This document shows positions 42,365-50,913 of a stretch of DNA of 64,000 nt, piece by piece. Under the pieces are notes generated by a model. It was not told the DNA's origin. It saw only the letters and a program-made list of their open reading frames with translations, and ran no database searches. Positions within the stretch are counted from its first letter, which is position 1, and each line of letters opens with the position of its first letter. Source of the stretch: Isoptericola sp044389085 (lineage in GTDB: Bacteria; Actinomycetota; Actinomycetes; Actinomycetales; Cellulomonadaceae); the NCBI RefSeq assembly GCF_044389085.1, contig NZ_JBIRXP010000009.1:54047-118046 (forward strand). Direction: 5' to 3'. The position numbers and the translations under genes were made by a program.

Positions 42365-42681
42365 CGGGCGGGGTGCGCGAGCAGGTCGGCGTACTCGGGG
42401 TGCCGCTGCACGTAGGCCTTGATGAACGGGCACAGCGGCACGATCTTCTCCCCCGCCGCGCGTACCTGGTCGAGCGCGCCGGCGGCGAGCTGCGACCCGA
42501 TCCCCTGCCCCTCGAAGTCGGGGTCCACCTCCGTGTGCGTGAAGACGACGACGGCCGAGCCCGCGTCGCCCCTCCGCTCGTAGTACGCGCCGCCGGCACG
42601 TCGTCCGTCGTCGAGCCGGGCGAGGAAGACCTGGTGGTCGCGGTCGTCGACCACGGTCACGGGGGTCGGGGAGTCGTTCAT
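42361..42681 (-). CDS. GNAT family N-acetyltransferase (small, YjdJ-like)
   Basis: 106 residues. The compact GNAT core includes RRAGGAYYERRGDAGSAVVV, FTHTEVDPDFEGQGIGSQLA (acetyl-CoA pyrophosphate loop QGIGSQL) and PLCPFIKAYVQRHPEYADL, the C-terminal CPF motif of the YjdJ/NATD1 subfamily with its conserved Cys. Start ATG 42679-42681. Translationally coupled to the HNH lipoprotein gene; substrate unknown. Confidence 0.88.
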   Translation of the reverse strand: MNDSPTPVTVVDDRDHQVFLARLDDGRRAGGAYYERRGDAGSAVVVFTHTEVDPDFEGQGIGSQLAAGALDQVRAAGEKIVPLCPFIKAYVQRHPEYADLLAHPAR

Positions 42682-42748
42682 GGGGACATCCTCGCCGTCG
42701 ATCCCGACATCTGTCGCATCCCCCGCCGTACGGTCCCGCGCGAGCACC

Positions 42749-43420
42749 TCAGCCGGGCTGCGACACCTTCGTCGGGGAGTCGGGCAGCAGGCGGTGCAGC
42801 AGCGGCTTGTTGACCCGCTCGGTGAAGAAGTCGATGAGCGGGCCGGCGAAGAAGGCCGTCATGACGGTGCCCACCCCGACCGGGCCGCCGAACAGGATCG
42901 CCAGCCCGACGAACAGGAGGTCCTGGACGACGCGCACCACGCGGTAGCGCACCCCGGTGCGGTCCACCACCATCGGGGCGATCGCGTCGTAGGGCGCCGT
43001 GCCGATGCCCGCCGTCATGTAGGCCGACGCCCCGGCGGTGAACAGCAGGATCCCGACCAGGAACAGCACGGCCTGCAGCAGGTGGCCAGGGGGGTCGGGC
43101 AGCACCGGGTCGAGCACGGCGCTGAACCACTGCACGAAGAAGCCGGTCATCACCATGTTGATGACGGTGCCCAGGCCGACGTACCGGCGCCCCCAGACGA
43201 CGACGGGCACGAGGAGCACCGCGTTGACGGCGAGCTGGTAGGCCCCGAGGCCGACGCCGAGGTGTCCGCTCACGCCGATGTTCGCCGCCGTGAACGGGTC
43301 GACGCCGACGTGCGCGCCGAGCAGCACCGCGGAGCCGAGGGCCAGGACTGCCACACCGCCCAGGGCCCACAGCGCTCGGGGGACGAGGTGCGACGCCCCT
43401 GCGCGGGCCCGGGAGGTCAT
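42749..43420 (-). CDS. YczE/YitT-like integral membrane protein
   Basis: 223 residues with five to six membrane segments. Motifs SAVLLGAHVGVDPFTAANIG, NMVMTGFFVQWFSA, YMTAGIGTAPYDAIAPMVVD and VGVGTVMTAFFAGPLIDFF are typical of the YczE/YyaS family, whose role is unclear. ATG 43418-43420 is followed upstream by TAGCGT seven bases away, indicating leaderless transcription. Diverges from the MFS gene. Confidence 0.83.
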   Translation of the reverse strand: MTSRARAGASHLVPRALWALGGVAVLALGSAVLLGAHVGVDPFTAANIGVSGHLGVGLGAYQLAVNAVLLVPVVVWGRRYVGLGTVINMVMTGFFVQWFSAVLDPVLPDPPGHLLQAVLFLVGILLFTAGASAYMTAGIGTAPYDAIAPMVVDRTGVRYRVVRVVQDLLFVGLAILFGGPVGVGTVMTAFFAGPLIDFFTERVNKPLLHRLLPDSPTKVSQPG

Positions 43421-43427
43421 GCTCGGC

Positions 43428-43433
43428 ACGCTA
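43428..43433 (-). promoter_or_regulatory. -10 box TAGCGT, leaderless start of the YczE-like gene
   Basis: TAGCGT, seven bases (GCCGAGC), then ATG at 43420; same spacing and hexamer as at 7590-7595. Confidence 0.6.
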
Positions 43434-43513
43434 GAGGTTCGCGTGGCCCGGCGCGCGCCGAGGGCCCGGCGGCACCGCCGGCCGGTGTCGCTGCCGTCGC
43501 CGGCCCGCAGTGG

Positions 43514-43519
43514 GAGAAT
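43514..43519 (+). promoter_or_regulatory. -10 box GAGAAT, leaderless start of the MFS gene
   Basis: TGGGAGAAT is followed by six bases and GTG 43526, a close copy of the purB arrangement. Confidence 0.55.
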
Positions 43520-43525
43520 CCGGCA

Positions 43526-44827
43526 GTGACCGAGCCTGTTCCCGAGCTCCCCGACGCGGCGTCGAGGACCCCGGCCCGCAATCCCTACCTCGACGTCCTG
43601 CGCGTGCCCGGCGCCGCCCGCTTCTCGGTCGCGGGCATGGTCGCCCGGCTCCCGATGTCGATGGTCGGCATCGGCACGGTCCTCATGGTGCAGGCCCTGT
43701 ACGGCTCGTACGCGATGGCGGGCCGGGTGTCGGCGGTGCTCGTGGTGGCCCAGGCGCTGGTGGCCCCGCAGATCGCCCGGCTCGTGGACCGGTCCGGCCA
43801 GTCCCGCGTGATGACGCCGATGCTGGTCGCCACGACGGTGGGGCTCCTGGGGCTCGTGGTCGCGGCGAGCCTGGGCGCCCCGGAATGGGTGCTGTGGGTG
43901 TGCGCCGCCGTGGGCGGGGCGAGCCAGGGCTCGTACGGGTCGCTCGCGCGGGCCCGCTGGTCGCACGTGCTCCCCGAGGCGCGGCGGGTGCACACCGCCT
44001 ACTCGCTCGAGTCGGCCCTCGACGAGCTGGTGTTCATCGTCGGCCCGGTACTGGCGACGACGCTCGCGACGACCGTGATCCCGTCCGGCGGGCTGCTGGT
44101 GGCGGCCGTCGTGGGCGGCGCGGGCGCCGCCTGGTTCCTCACGCAGCGCCGCACCGAGCCGCCCGCCCGCGGCGCGGCGGTGCCCGCGGGCGGCGAGCGC
44201 GTCGGAACGGTGGCGCACCCCGACGTCGCCCGGCTCGAGCGGCGCTCGGCGATCCGCATGCCGGGGATGCCGGTGCTCGCCGTCGTCTTCGTCGGCATGG
44301 GCGTGATGTTCGGGTCCAGCGACGTCGCCACGGTGGCGTTCGCGGAGGAGCAGGGCGTCAAGGGGCTCGCCGGGCTGGTGCTCGCGTGCTTCGCCCTGGG
44401 GTCGCTGGTGTCGGGGCTGGCCTATGGCGCGCGGCACTGGGTGTCCCCGCTGTCGACCCGGTTCACCATCACCGCCTGCGGGATCGCCGTCGGCGTCTCC
44501 CTGTTCTTCTTCGTGCAGAACCTCGCCGTCCTGGCCGCCGTGATGTTCGTGGCCGGGTTCGCCATCGCGCCGACCCTCATCAACGGCAACGCCCTGGTGC
44601 AGGCGCTCGTCGCGCCCCACCAGCTCACCGAGGGCCTCACCTGGGTGGGGACGTCGCTGGGCGTGGGCGTCTCGCTCGGCTCGTGGCTGGCCGGGGTCGC
44701 CGTGGACGCCGTCGACTCGCACGCCGGGTTCCTCGTCACGATGTCCGGCGGCTGGGCCTGCGCGATCCTCGCGCTGGTCGCCCTCCCCGGCATGCGGCGT
44801 CGTCGCCCCTACGCCGACGCCGCCTGA
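43526..44827 (+). CDS. MFS transporter
   Basis: 433 residues, 12 predicted membrane segments. MFS loop motif between helices 2 and 3 reads RLVDRSGQSRVMTPML (RxxDRxGxxR type), and FALGSLVSGLAYGARHWVSP marks the second half. Related to multidrug/unknown-substrate exporters of the YdhP/Bcr kind; no substrate can be assigned. It converges on a second MFS gene with a small hairpin between the stops. Confidence 0.87.
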   Translation: MTEPVPELPDAASRTPARNPYLDVLRVPGAARFSVAGMVARLPMSMVGIGTVLMVQALYGSYAMAGRVSAVLVVAQALVAPQIARLVDRSGQSRVMTPMLVATTVGLLGLVVAASLGAPEWVLWVCAAVGGASQGSYGSLARARWSHVLPEARRVHTAYSLESALDELVFIVGPVLATTLATTVIPSGGLLVAAVVGGAGAAWFLTQRRTEPPARGAAVPAGGERVGTVAHPDVARLERRSAIRMPGMPVLAVVFVGMGVMFGSSDVATVAFAEEQGVKGLAGLVLACFALGSLVSGLAYGARHWVSPLSTRFTITACGIAVGVSLFFFVQNLAVLAAVMFVAGFAIAPTLINGNALVQALVAPHQLTEGLTWVGTSLGVGVSLGSWLAGVAVDAVDSHAGFLVTMSGGWACAILALVALPGMRRRRPYADAA

Positions 44828-44836
44828 GCCGGCCCG

Positions 44837-44853
44837 CCGTGCTCAGGGCACGG
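44837..44853. terminator. Small hairpin between convergent MFS genes
   Basis: CCGTGC-TCAGG-GCACGG sits exactly between the two stop codons (44827 and 44857). Confidence 0.5.
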
Positions 44854-44856
44854 AGC

Positions 44857-46179
44857 TCAGGGTTCGGGGTGGTGCGCGTCGTAGCGCCAGAACCGCGGCT
44901 GCAGGCGGACGACCAGCCACAGCACCGCGACGCACGCCAGCCCGCCCACGACAGCCGCCCACCCCTCGCCGAACCAGGTGGCCTCGGCGCCGAGCACCAT
45001 CTCCCCGAGCCGCGGCCCGCCCGCGACCACCACGATGAACACGCCCTGCAGGCGCCCGCGCATGTGGTCGGGCGTCGCGGTCTGCAGGATCGACTGGCGG
45101 AACACCGACGAGATCGCGTCCGAGCCGCCCGCGAGGAGCAGCGCCACGCCCGCGAGCACGACGGCGCCCCACAGCACGCCGTCGGGCGCGTCGGGCCCGA
45201 CGGCGACGAGCACCGCACCGAAGGCGGCGACGCTCAGGCCCCACGCCGTGATGGCCCACACGATGACCCGTCCCTGCCACCGCACGCGCACCAGCGCGCC
45301 GGAGAACACGCTCGCGAGGATGCCGCCGACGGCGAACCCGGCGGCGAGCAGGCCCGTCGTCGTCTCGCCGCCGCCGAGGTAGAGCGCGCCCGCCGCGGGC
45401 CACAGCACCCGCGGGAACGCGAGCACCATCGCGGCCAGGTCGACCACGAACGTCGTGCGCACGTTCGGCCGGGTCGCGAGGTAGCGCAGCCCGTCCAGCA
45501 CCGAGCTCAGCCCGACGACGCGCCGTCGGGCGGGTGCGCCCGCGACCGCGCCGGCCGCGCCGTCGTCGGCGCCCGTCAGCTCGGGCGGCACGGCGGGCAG
45601 CCGCCACACCGCCCACAGCGCGGCGGTGAACAGCAGCACGTCGAGGGTGTACGCCCACGCGTACCCGAGCCGGGCCACGAGGAGCGCACCCACGAGCGGG
45701 CCGCACGTGAGGGCCACGTTGAACGACAGCGTCTGCAACGCGTTCGCCGCCGGCATGAGCCGCGGCTCGAGCAGGCGCGGCACGATCGAGGTCCGCGCGG
45801 GGTTGTTGATCGCGAACGCCGCGGACTGCAGCGCCACCAGCCCGTACAGCAGGTTCACCGACCCGACGTCGAGCCAGGCCTGCGCCGCGATGCCCGCCGT
45901 CACCAGCCACAGCACGGTCGACGCGAGCAGCGAGACGCGACGCCGGTCGTAGTGGTCCACCAGGGCGCCGCCGTACAGGCCGAGCGCGACCAGCGGGACC
46001 AGCGCCGCGATGCCCAGCGTGCCGACGGCGAGCGTCGAGCCCGTCAGCGCGTACACCTGCAGGCCGACCGCGACGACGGTGACCTGCGTGCCGATGTTCG
46101 AGACGCCGAGGCCCCACCACAGGCGACGGAACGCCGGGGAGACGCGCAGCGGTGTGAGATCGGCGATCAGTCTGGGCAC
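44857..46179 (-). CDS. MFS transporter (enterobactin-exporter-like, MFS_3)
   Basis: 440 residues with 12 predicted helices. SPAFRRLWWGLGVSNIGTQV at the N-terminus and GLYGGALVDHYDRRRVSLLA (helix 2-3 loop, DHYDRRRV) are typical of the MFS_3/EntS group; NNPARTSIVPRLLEPRLMPA and SFNVALTCGPLVGALLVA follow. Substrate unknown; siderophore or drug export is the usual role. GTG 46179 is chosen because TACCCT lies eight bases upstream. The 253-bp gap behind it to the LPTTG gene end (46180-46432) shows no gene. Confidence 0.85.
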   Translation of the reverse strand: MPRLIADLTPLRVSPAFRRLWWGLGVSNIGTQVTVVAVGLQVYALTGSTLAVGTLGIAALVPLVALGLYGGALVDHYDRRRVSLLASTVLWLVTAGIAAQAWLDVGSVNLLYGLVALQSAAFAINNPARTSIVPRLLEPRLMPAANALQTLSFNVALTCGPLVGALLVARLGYAWAYTLDVLLFTAALWAVWRLPAVPPELTGADDGAAGAVAGAPARRRVVGLSSVLDGLRYLATRPNVRTTFVVDLAAMVLAFPRVLWPAAGALYLGGGETTTGLLAAGFAVGGILASVFSGALVRVRWQGRVIVWAITAWGLSVAAFGAVLVAVGPDAPDGVLWGAVVLAGVALLLAGGSDAISSVFRQSILQTATPDHMRGRLQGVFIVVVAGGPRLGEMVLGAEATWFGEGWAAVVGGLACVAVLWLVVRLQPRFWRYDAHHPEP

Positions 46180-46432
46180 GGTGTCCCAGGGTAGGCGTGT
46201 TCCGCGGGCAGCCCCGGGCGGGTCTGCCGACCCTCTTCTCGAGTCGGTGATCATCCTCCCGGGGCCGCCACGCGTACCCCCGCGACGCCGGCAGTCGTGG
46301 ACGCAGCCCGGCCCCCTGCGCCGTGCTGCGCCCACGCCGGCCCCAGCCGGGGCGGAGCTGCCACGGGACACTCCCCAGTGATCCCCCGTGACAGCGCCGC
46401 CCCGTCCGGAGCCGGTACCGGCTCCGGTGGGG

Positions 46433-49400
46433 TCAGCGGGTCGTGACCGCGAGCGCCTCCTTCCGACGGCGCAGCACCAGCGCGGTGCCCGTGAGCATCA
46501 GCAGCAGCGACAGCCCCAGCAGCCGCAGGTCACCGCCTGTCGTCGGCAGGGACTCCATCGCACCGGTGCTGCCGGAGGCCTCGGCCCCGGCAGCCGACGC
46601 GGCGCCGTTCGTCCCGCTCCCGGCCCCGGCCGTCCAGCTCACGCCGTCCGTGCCGGATGCTGCGGAGATCGGACCGCCCGCCGTGCCGGTCCAGCCGTCG
46701 CCCGTGGCGTCGTTCCCACCGTCGGTGCTCCCGTCACCGGGGACCGTGCCATCACCAGGGCCGGTGCCGTCACCCGGGCCCGTGCCATCACCAGGGCCGG
46801 TGCCGTCACCGGGGTCCGTGCCATCGCCCGGGTCGGTGCCGTCGCCCGGGTCCGTGCCATCGCCCGGGTCGGTGCCGTCACCAGGGTCCGTGCCATCGCC
46901 CGGGTCGGTGCCGTCACCAGGGTCGGTGCCGTCACCCGGATCGGTGCCGTCACCCGGATCGGTCGCGGCGGTGCCGTCCTCCAGGAGGTCGTCCAGGAGT
47001 CCGTCCTCCGCGACCACGCTGTCGACCAGACCGCCGAGGTCGCCCTCGAGCAGCTCGTTGGCCGTGTCGTTGACGTCCTCGACGAGGTGCTCGACGAGCT
47101 CGTCGGTCACGCCGTCCTGCGGCTCATCAGCACCGACGACGTCATCCACCACGCCGTCCTCACCGACGAGACCGTCGACAACACCCTCGACCAGGTCATC
47201 CGTGCCGAGCAGGTCGTCCACCACACCCGTGGCATCCACGACATCACCGAGCACCGGGTCCAGACCCTGGTCCTCCAGCACGTCGTCCACCAGACCGTCC
47301 TCGGCCGTGAGGTCGTCGATCACCGCACCGAGGTCACCCTCGGTCAGGTCACCGACGATCTGCTCCAGGTCGTCGAGCACGTGCTCCACGGCCTGATCCG
47401 TCACACCGTCCTGCGGCTCGTCAGCGCCCACGACGTCATCCACCACGCCGTCCTCACCGACCAGCCCGTCAACCACGCCCTGCACCAGCGAACCGGTACC
47501 CAGCGTGTCGTCGACCGTGCCCGTCAGGCCCGAGACCTGACCGACCACGTCATCCACCGCGGAGTCGACGCCGCCGTCCTCCAGCACGTCGTCGACCACA
47601 CCGTCCTCGGCGAGCACGCCCTCCAGAACACCGGGCAGATCACCAGCCGTCAGCGAACCGACCACCGAGTCGACGTCGTCCAGCACGGCCTCCACGAGAC
47701 CGTCGGTCACGCCGTCCTGCGGCTCATCAGCGCCCACGACGTCATCCACCACGCCGTCCTCACCGACCAGCCCGTCAACCAGGCCCTGTACCGACGAACC
47801 GGTGCCGAGCAGGTCGTCCAGCACGCCCGTGGTGTCCACGACGTCACCGAGCACCGGGTCCAGACCCTGGTCCTCGAGCAGGTCGTCCACCAGGCCGCCC
47901 TCTGCGGTCACGCCGTCGAGCACACCGTTGAGGTCAGCGGCCGCGAGCGAGGCGAGCACGCCGTTCACGTCCTCGACGACGTGTGCGACGAGACCGTCGG
48001 TGACACCGTCCTCCGGCTCGTCGGCACCCACGACGTCATCCACCACGCCGTCCTCACCGACCAGCCCGTCAACGGTGTCCTGCACCAGCGACCCGGTACC
48101 GAGCAGGTCGTCCAGGGCCCCGGTCACGCCGGAGACGGCGTTCACCACGTCGTCCACCGCCGTGTCGATGCCCGAGACCCCGGGAACCTGGCCGGGCTGC
48201 GTCGGAACCGCACCCAGCAGATTCGCCAGGGCGAAGACAGGCTCGGTCACGGCACCCACGGTGTCCTGCACCGTCGAACCCGTGCCGAGCGTGCCGTCGA
48301 CAGCCTGGGTCAGTCCGTCGACCGTGTCCGAGACGGTGTCCACGACGCCGCCAAGGTCGGTCACGTCACCCAGCCCCGGAAGGCCAGGCAGCTCACCGTC
48401 CGGCAGCTCACCGCCGGGAAGACCCGGCAGCTCANNNNNNNNNNNNNNNNNNNNNNNNNNNNNNNNNNNNNNNNNNNNNNNNNNNNNNNNNNNNNNNNNN
48501 NNNNNNNNNNNNNNNNNNNNNNNNNNNNNNACCACCGAACCCACGGTGTCCACCAGACCACCAAGGTCCGTCAGATCACCAAGCTCCGGAAGACCAGGCA
48601 GCTCACCGCCGGGCACCTCTCCACCCGGCCGACCCGGCAGACCATCCAGGTCCACCAGACCCAGCACCGGGTCCGTCACCGCACCGACCGTGTCCTGCAC
48701 CGTCGAACCGGTACCCAGCACCCCGTCGACCGTGTCAGTCACACCGCCCACGGTCCCGTCGACGACATCCACGACACCGCCGAGATCTGTCAGGTCACCC
48801 AGCCCCGGAAGCGCAGGAAGTCCAGGCAGCTCACCACCAGGCAGCTCACCACCCGGGAGGCCCGGCAGACCATCGAGGTCCACCAGACCCAGCACCGGGT
48901 CCGTCACCGCACCGACGGTGTCCTGCACCGTCGAACCAGTGCCCAGCACCCCGTCGACCGTGCCGGTCACACCACCCACGGTCCCGTCAACGGCGTCCAC
49001 GAGACCCTCGAGGTCGGTGAGGTCGGTCAGGTCGGTCAGACCGCCGGCACCGTCGAGGTCGGGCAGCTCGATGACCCCGGTGAGGTCACCGAGGCCGCCC
49101 AGCCCATCGAGGTCGCCGAGGTCGCCCAGCTCGTCGAGGTCGGCGAGGTCGCCCAGCCCGTCCAGGCCCGGCAGCTGCCCGAGCAGGTCGGGCAGACCGA
49201 GCACCGGGTCGGTCACCGCGCCGAGGTCGCCCTCGACGGTGCCGGCCACGACGTCGTCGAGACTCCCGACGACCGGTTCGACCACTCCGGCACCGAGGCC
49301 GGCTCCCAGGACGCCGCCGAGCAACCCGTCGTCCCCGACGACCCCGTCGAGCGTGTCCTGGACCAGCGACCCCGTGCCGAGGGCGCCGTCCAGCGTCCCG

Positions 49401-50830
49401 CCGGCGTCGGTCACCGCACCCTGGGCGCCGCCCAGAGCGGCGTCGATCCCGCCGTCCTCGAGCAGGTCGTCGACCACGCCGTCCTCCGCGAGCACGGAGT
49501 CGGACACCCCTGCCACGTCGCCGGCGACCAGGGCGCCCACGGTCGTGTCCACGTCGTCCAGCAGGTGGTCCACGACCTCGTCCGTCACTCCCGCCTGCGG
49601 CGCGTCGGCGCCGAGGACGTCGTCCACGACGCCGTCCTCACCGAGCACACCGTCGACGGTGTCCCGCAGCGCGGAACCCGTGCCGAGCAGGCCGTCCGCG
49701 GCGCCCGAGATGTCCGACGCGGTGCCGGCCACGTCGTCGACCACGCCGTCCACGCCGCCGTCCTCGAGCGCGTCGTCGACGATGCCGTCCTCGGACGTGA
49801 CGCCCGCCGCCACAGCCGCCACGTCGCCACGGAGGGCGTCCTCGGCGGTCTGGGTGACGTCGTCCACGAGATGCTGGGCGACGTCGTCCGTCACCCCCGC
49901 CTGCGGCGCGTCGGCACCGAGGACGTCGTCCACGACGCCGTCCTCACCGAGCACACCGTCGACGGTGTCCCGCACCTCGGAGCCGGTGCCGAGGACGTCG
50001 TCCACGGTCCCGGTCGCGTCGGTCACCGTGCCGGCGACGCCCTCGACGAGGTCGTCCACGGCTCCGGCGGCCTTCCCGGCCTGGTCGCGCGCGTCGTCGA
50101 CCACGTCCTCCGGCGACGTCCCGACGGCGTCGGCGACGTCGCCGGGAGCGGCGTCGCCGTCAGCCTTCGGGCCGTCGCCACGGTCCTCGCCCTGGTTCTC
50201 GGCCTGGTTCTCGGCCTGGTTCTCGGCGTTGTCCTCAGCCTTGTCGTCGGCCTTGTCCTCAGCCTGGCCGTCACCCTGGCCCTGACCTGCGTCGCCCGCG
50301 GGCTCGTCCTTCGGCGGTACACCGCCCTCGACCCCCTGCGGGGCGTCCTGGGAGGCGTCCTCCGGCGCCTCCGTCACGGCCTCCTCCGAGACGTCGTCGG
50401 AGACGTCCTTCGGCGCCTGTTCCGGCACGTCCTTCGGCGCCTCCTCGGACCGGTCTTCGGTGGCGTTCCCGCCCTCCTCGGACCTGTCCCCGACGACTCC
50501 GGAGGTGACGTCCTCGACGACGTCGCCCGCGACGTCGACGACGCTCGGGGCGTCGTCCGTGGACGCCTCGACGCCGGCTCGAGACGTCGCCTCGGCCTTC
50601 GCGTCGCCGTTCGCCTCGGCCGCCGCCGCGACCTCGGCCTCGGCCTCGGCCTCGACGGCTGCGTCCTTCGACTCCGCGGTGGCGCTGACATCCAGCTTCA
50701 CCGTGGCGTCCGTCTCGACCGGGACGTCGGCGACGTCCCCGTCGGCTGCTTGGGCCACTCCGGCCCCGGCGACCACCAGGCCGCCCGCGACGAGCGCTGT
50801 CCTCAGCGCACGCCGGACAGAGTTGTGCAT
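46433..50830 (-). CDS. Large repetitive LPXTG cell-wall-anchored surface protein
   Basis: About 1465 residues as assembled. Signal peptide VRRALRTALVAGGLVVAGAG ... AQA; an acidic, Ala/Glu/Lys-rich region (30-230); three ~100-residue repeats centred on GADAPQAGVTD; a middle block of ~75-residue repeats (VDGVLGTGSTVQDTVGAVTD ... LPGGELPGL); four more ~100-residue repeats (GEDGVVDDVVGADEPQDGVTD-like, e.g. GADEPQDGVTDELVEHL); then a (DPGDGT)n stalk, LPTTGGD, a TM helix and RRRK. LPTTG predicts sortase anchoring. The net charge is very negative; divalent-cation binding or adhesion is inference. A 96-N gap interrupts the middle repeats, so the true length is unknown. No sortase is nearby. Confidence 0.85.
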   Translation of the reverse strand: MHNSVRRALRTALVAGGLVVAGAGVAQAADGDVADVPVETDATVKLDVSATAESKDAAVEAEAEAEVAAAAEANGDAKAEATSRAGVEASTDDAPSVVDVAGDVVEDVTSGVVGDRSEEGGNATEDRSEEAPKDVPEQAPKDVSDDVSEEAVTEAPEDASQDAPQGVEGGVPPKDEPAGDAGQGQGDGQAEDKADDKAEDNAENQAENQAENQGEDRGDGPKADGDAAPGDVADAVGTSPEDVVDDARDQAGKAAGAVDDLVEGVAGTVTDATGTVDDVLGTGSEVRDTVDGVLGEDGVVDDVLGADAPQAGVTDDVAQHLVDDVTQTAEDALRGDVAAVAAGVTSEDGIVDDALEDGGVDGVVDDVAGTASDISGAADGLLGTGSALRDTVDGVLGEDGVVDDVLGADAPQAGVTDEVVDHLLDDVDTTVGALVAGDVAGVSDSVLAEDGVVDDLLEDGGIDAALGGAQGAVTDAGGTLDGALGTGSLVQDTLDGVVGDDGLLGGVLGAGLGAGVVEPVVGSLDDVVAGTVEGDLGAVTDPVLGLPDLLGQLPGLDGLGDLADLDELGDLGDLDGLGGLGDLTGVIELPDLDGAGGLTDLTDLTDLEGLVDAVDGTVGGVTGTVDGVLGTGSTVQDTVGAVTDPVLGLVDLDGLPGLPGGELPGGELPGLPALPGLGDLTDLGGVVDVVDGTVGGVTDTVDGVLGTGSTVQDTVGAVTDPVLGLVDLDGLPGRPGGEVPGGELPGLPELGDLTDLGGLVDTVGSVXXXXXXXXXXXXXXXXXXXXXXXXXXXXXXXXXELPGLPGGELPDGELPGLPGLGDVTDLGGVVDTVSDTVDGLTQAVDGTLGTGSTVQDTVGAVTEPVFALANLLGAVPTQPGQVPGVSGIDTAVDDVVNAVSGVTGALDDLLGTGSLVQDTVDGLVGEDGVVDDVVGADEPEDGVTDGLVAHVVEDVNGVLASLAAADLNGVLDGVTAEGGLVDDLLEDQGLDPVLGDVVDTTGVLDDLLGTGSSVQGLVDGLVGEDGVVDDVVGADEPQDGVTDGLVEAVLDDVDSVVGSLTAGDLPGVLEGVLAEDGVVDDVLEDGGVDSAVDDVVGQVSGLTGTVDDTLGTGSLVQGVVDGLVGEDGVVDDVVGADEPQDGVTDQAVEHVLDDLEQIVGDLTEGDLGAVIDDLTAEDGLVDDVLEDQGLDPVLGDVVDATGVVDDLLGTDDLVEGVVDGLVGEDGVVDDVVGADEPQDGVTDELVEHLVEDVNDTANELLEGDLGGLVDSVVAEDGLLDDLLEDGTAATDPGDGTDPGDGTDPGDGTDPGDGTDPGDGTDPGDGTDPGDGTDPGDGTDPGDGTGPGDGTGPGDGTGPGDGTVPGDGSTDGGNDATGDGWTGTAGGPISAASGTDGVSWTAGAGSGTNGAASAAGAEASGSTGAMESLPTTGGDLRLLGLSLLLMLTGTALVLRRRKEALAVTTR
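46735..46975. repeat. 18-bp tandem repeats coding the (DPGDGT)n stalk
   Basis: About a dozen 18-bp units, variants of TCGGTGCCGTCACCCGGG on the plus strand, encode DPGDGT and later GPGDGT hexapeptides just before the LPTTG motif. Copy number is likely to vary between strains. Confidence 0.85.
48435..48530. other. Assembly gap (96 N)
   Basis: Run of N inside the repetitive middle region of the LPXTG protein, where GELPGLPGG units flank both sides; the gap size is probably only nominal. Confidence 0.99.
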
Positions 50831-50913
50831 GACTCAGCTCCTGACTGACGTGGGCGCAGGCGGCTGGTGCCACCCGCGGTCGCTGTCACGCTCAGAGGCG
50901 CGACGCGGCCACG

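Noticed and set aside
46388..50848. 1486-residue plus-strand frame opposite the LPXTG gene
   Set aside because: HRTHGVHQ-type low-complexity shadow created by the repeats; the minus-strand frame has signal peptide, repeats and LPTTG.
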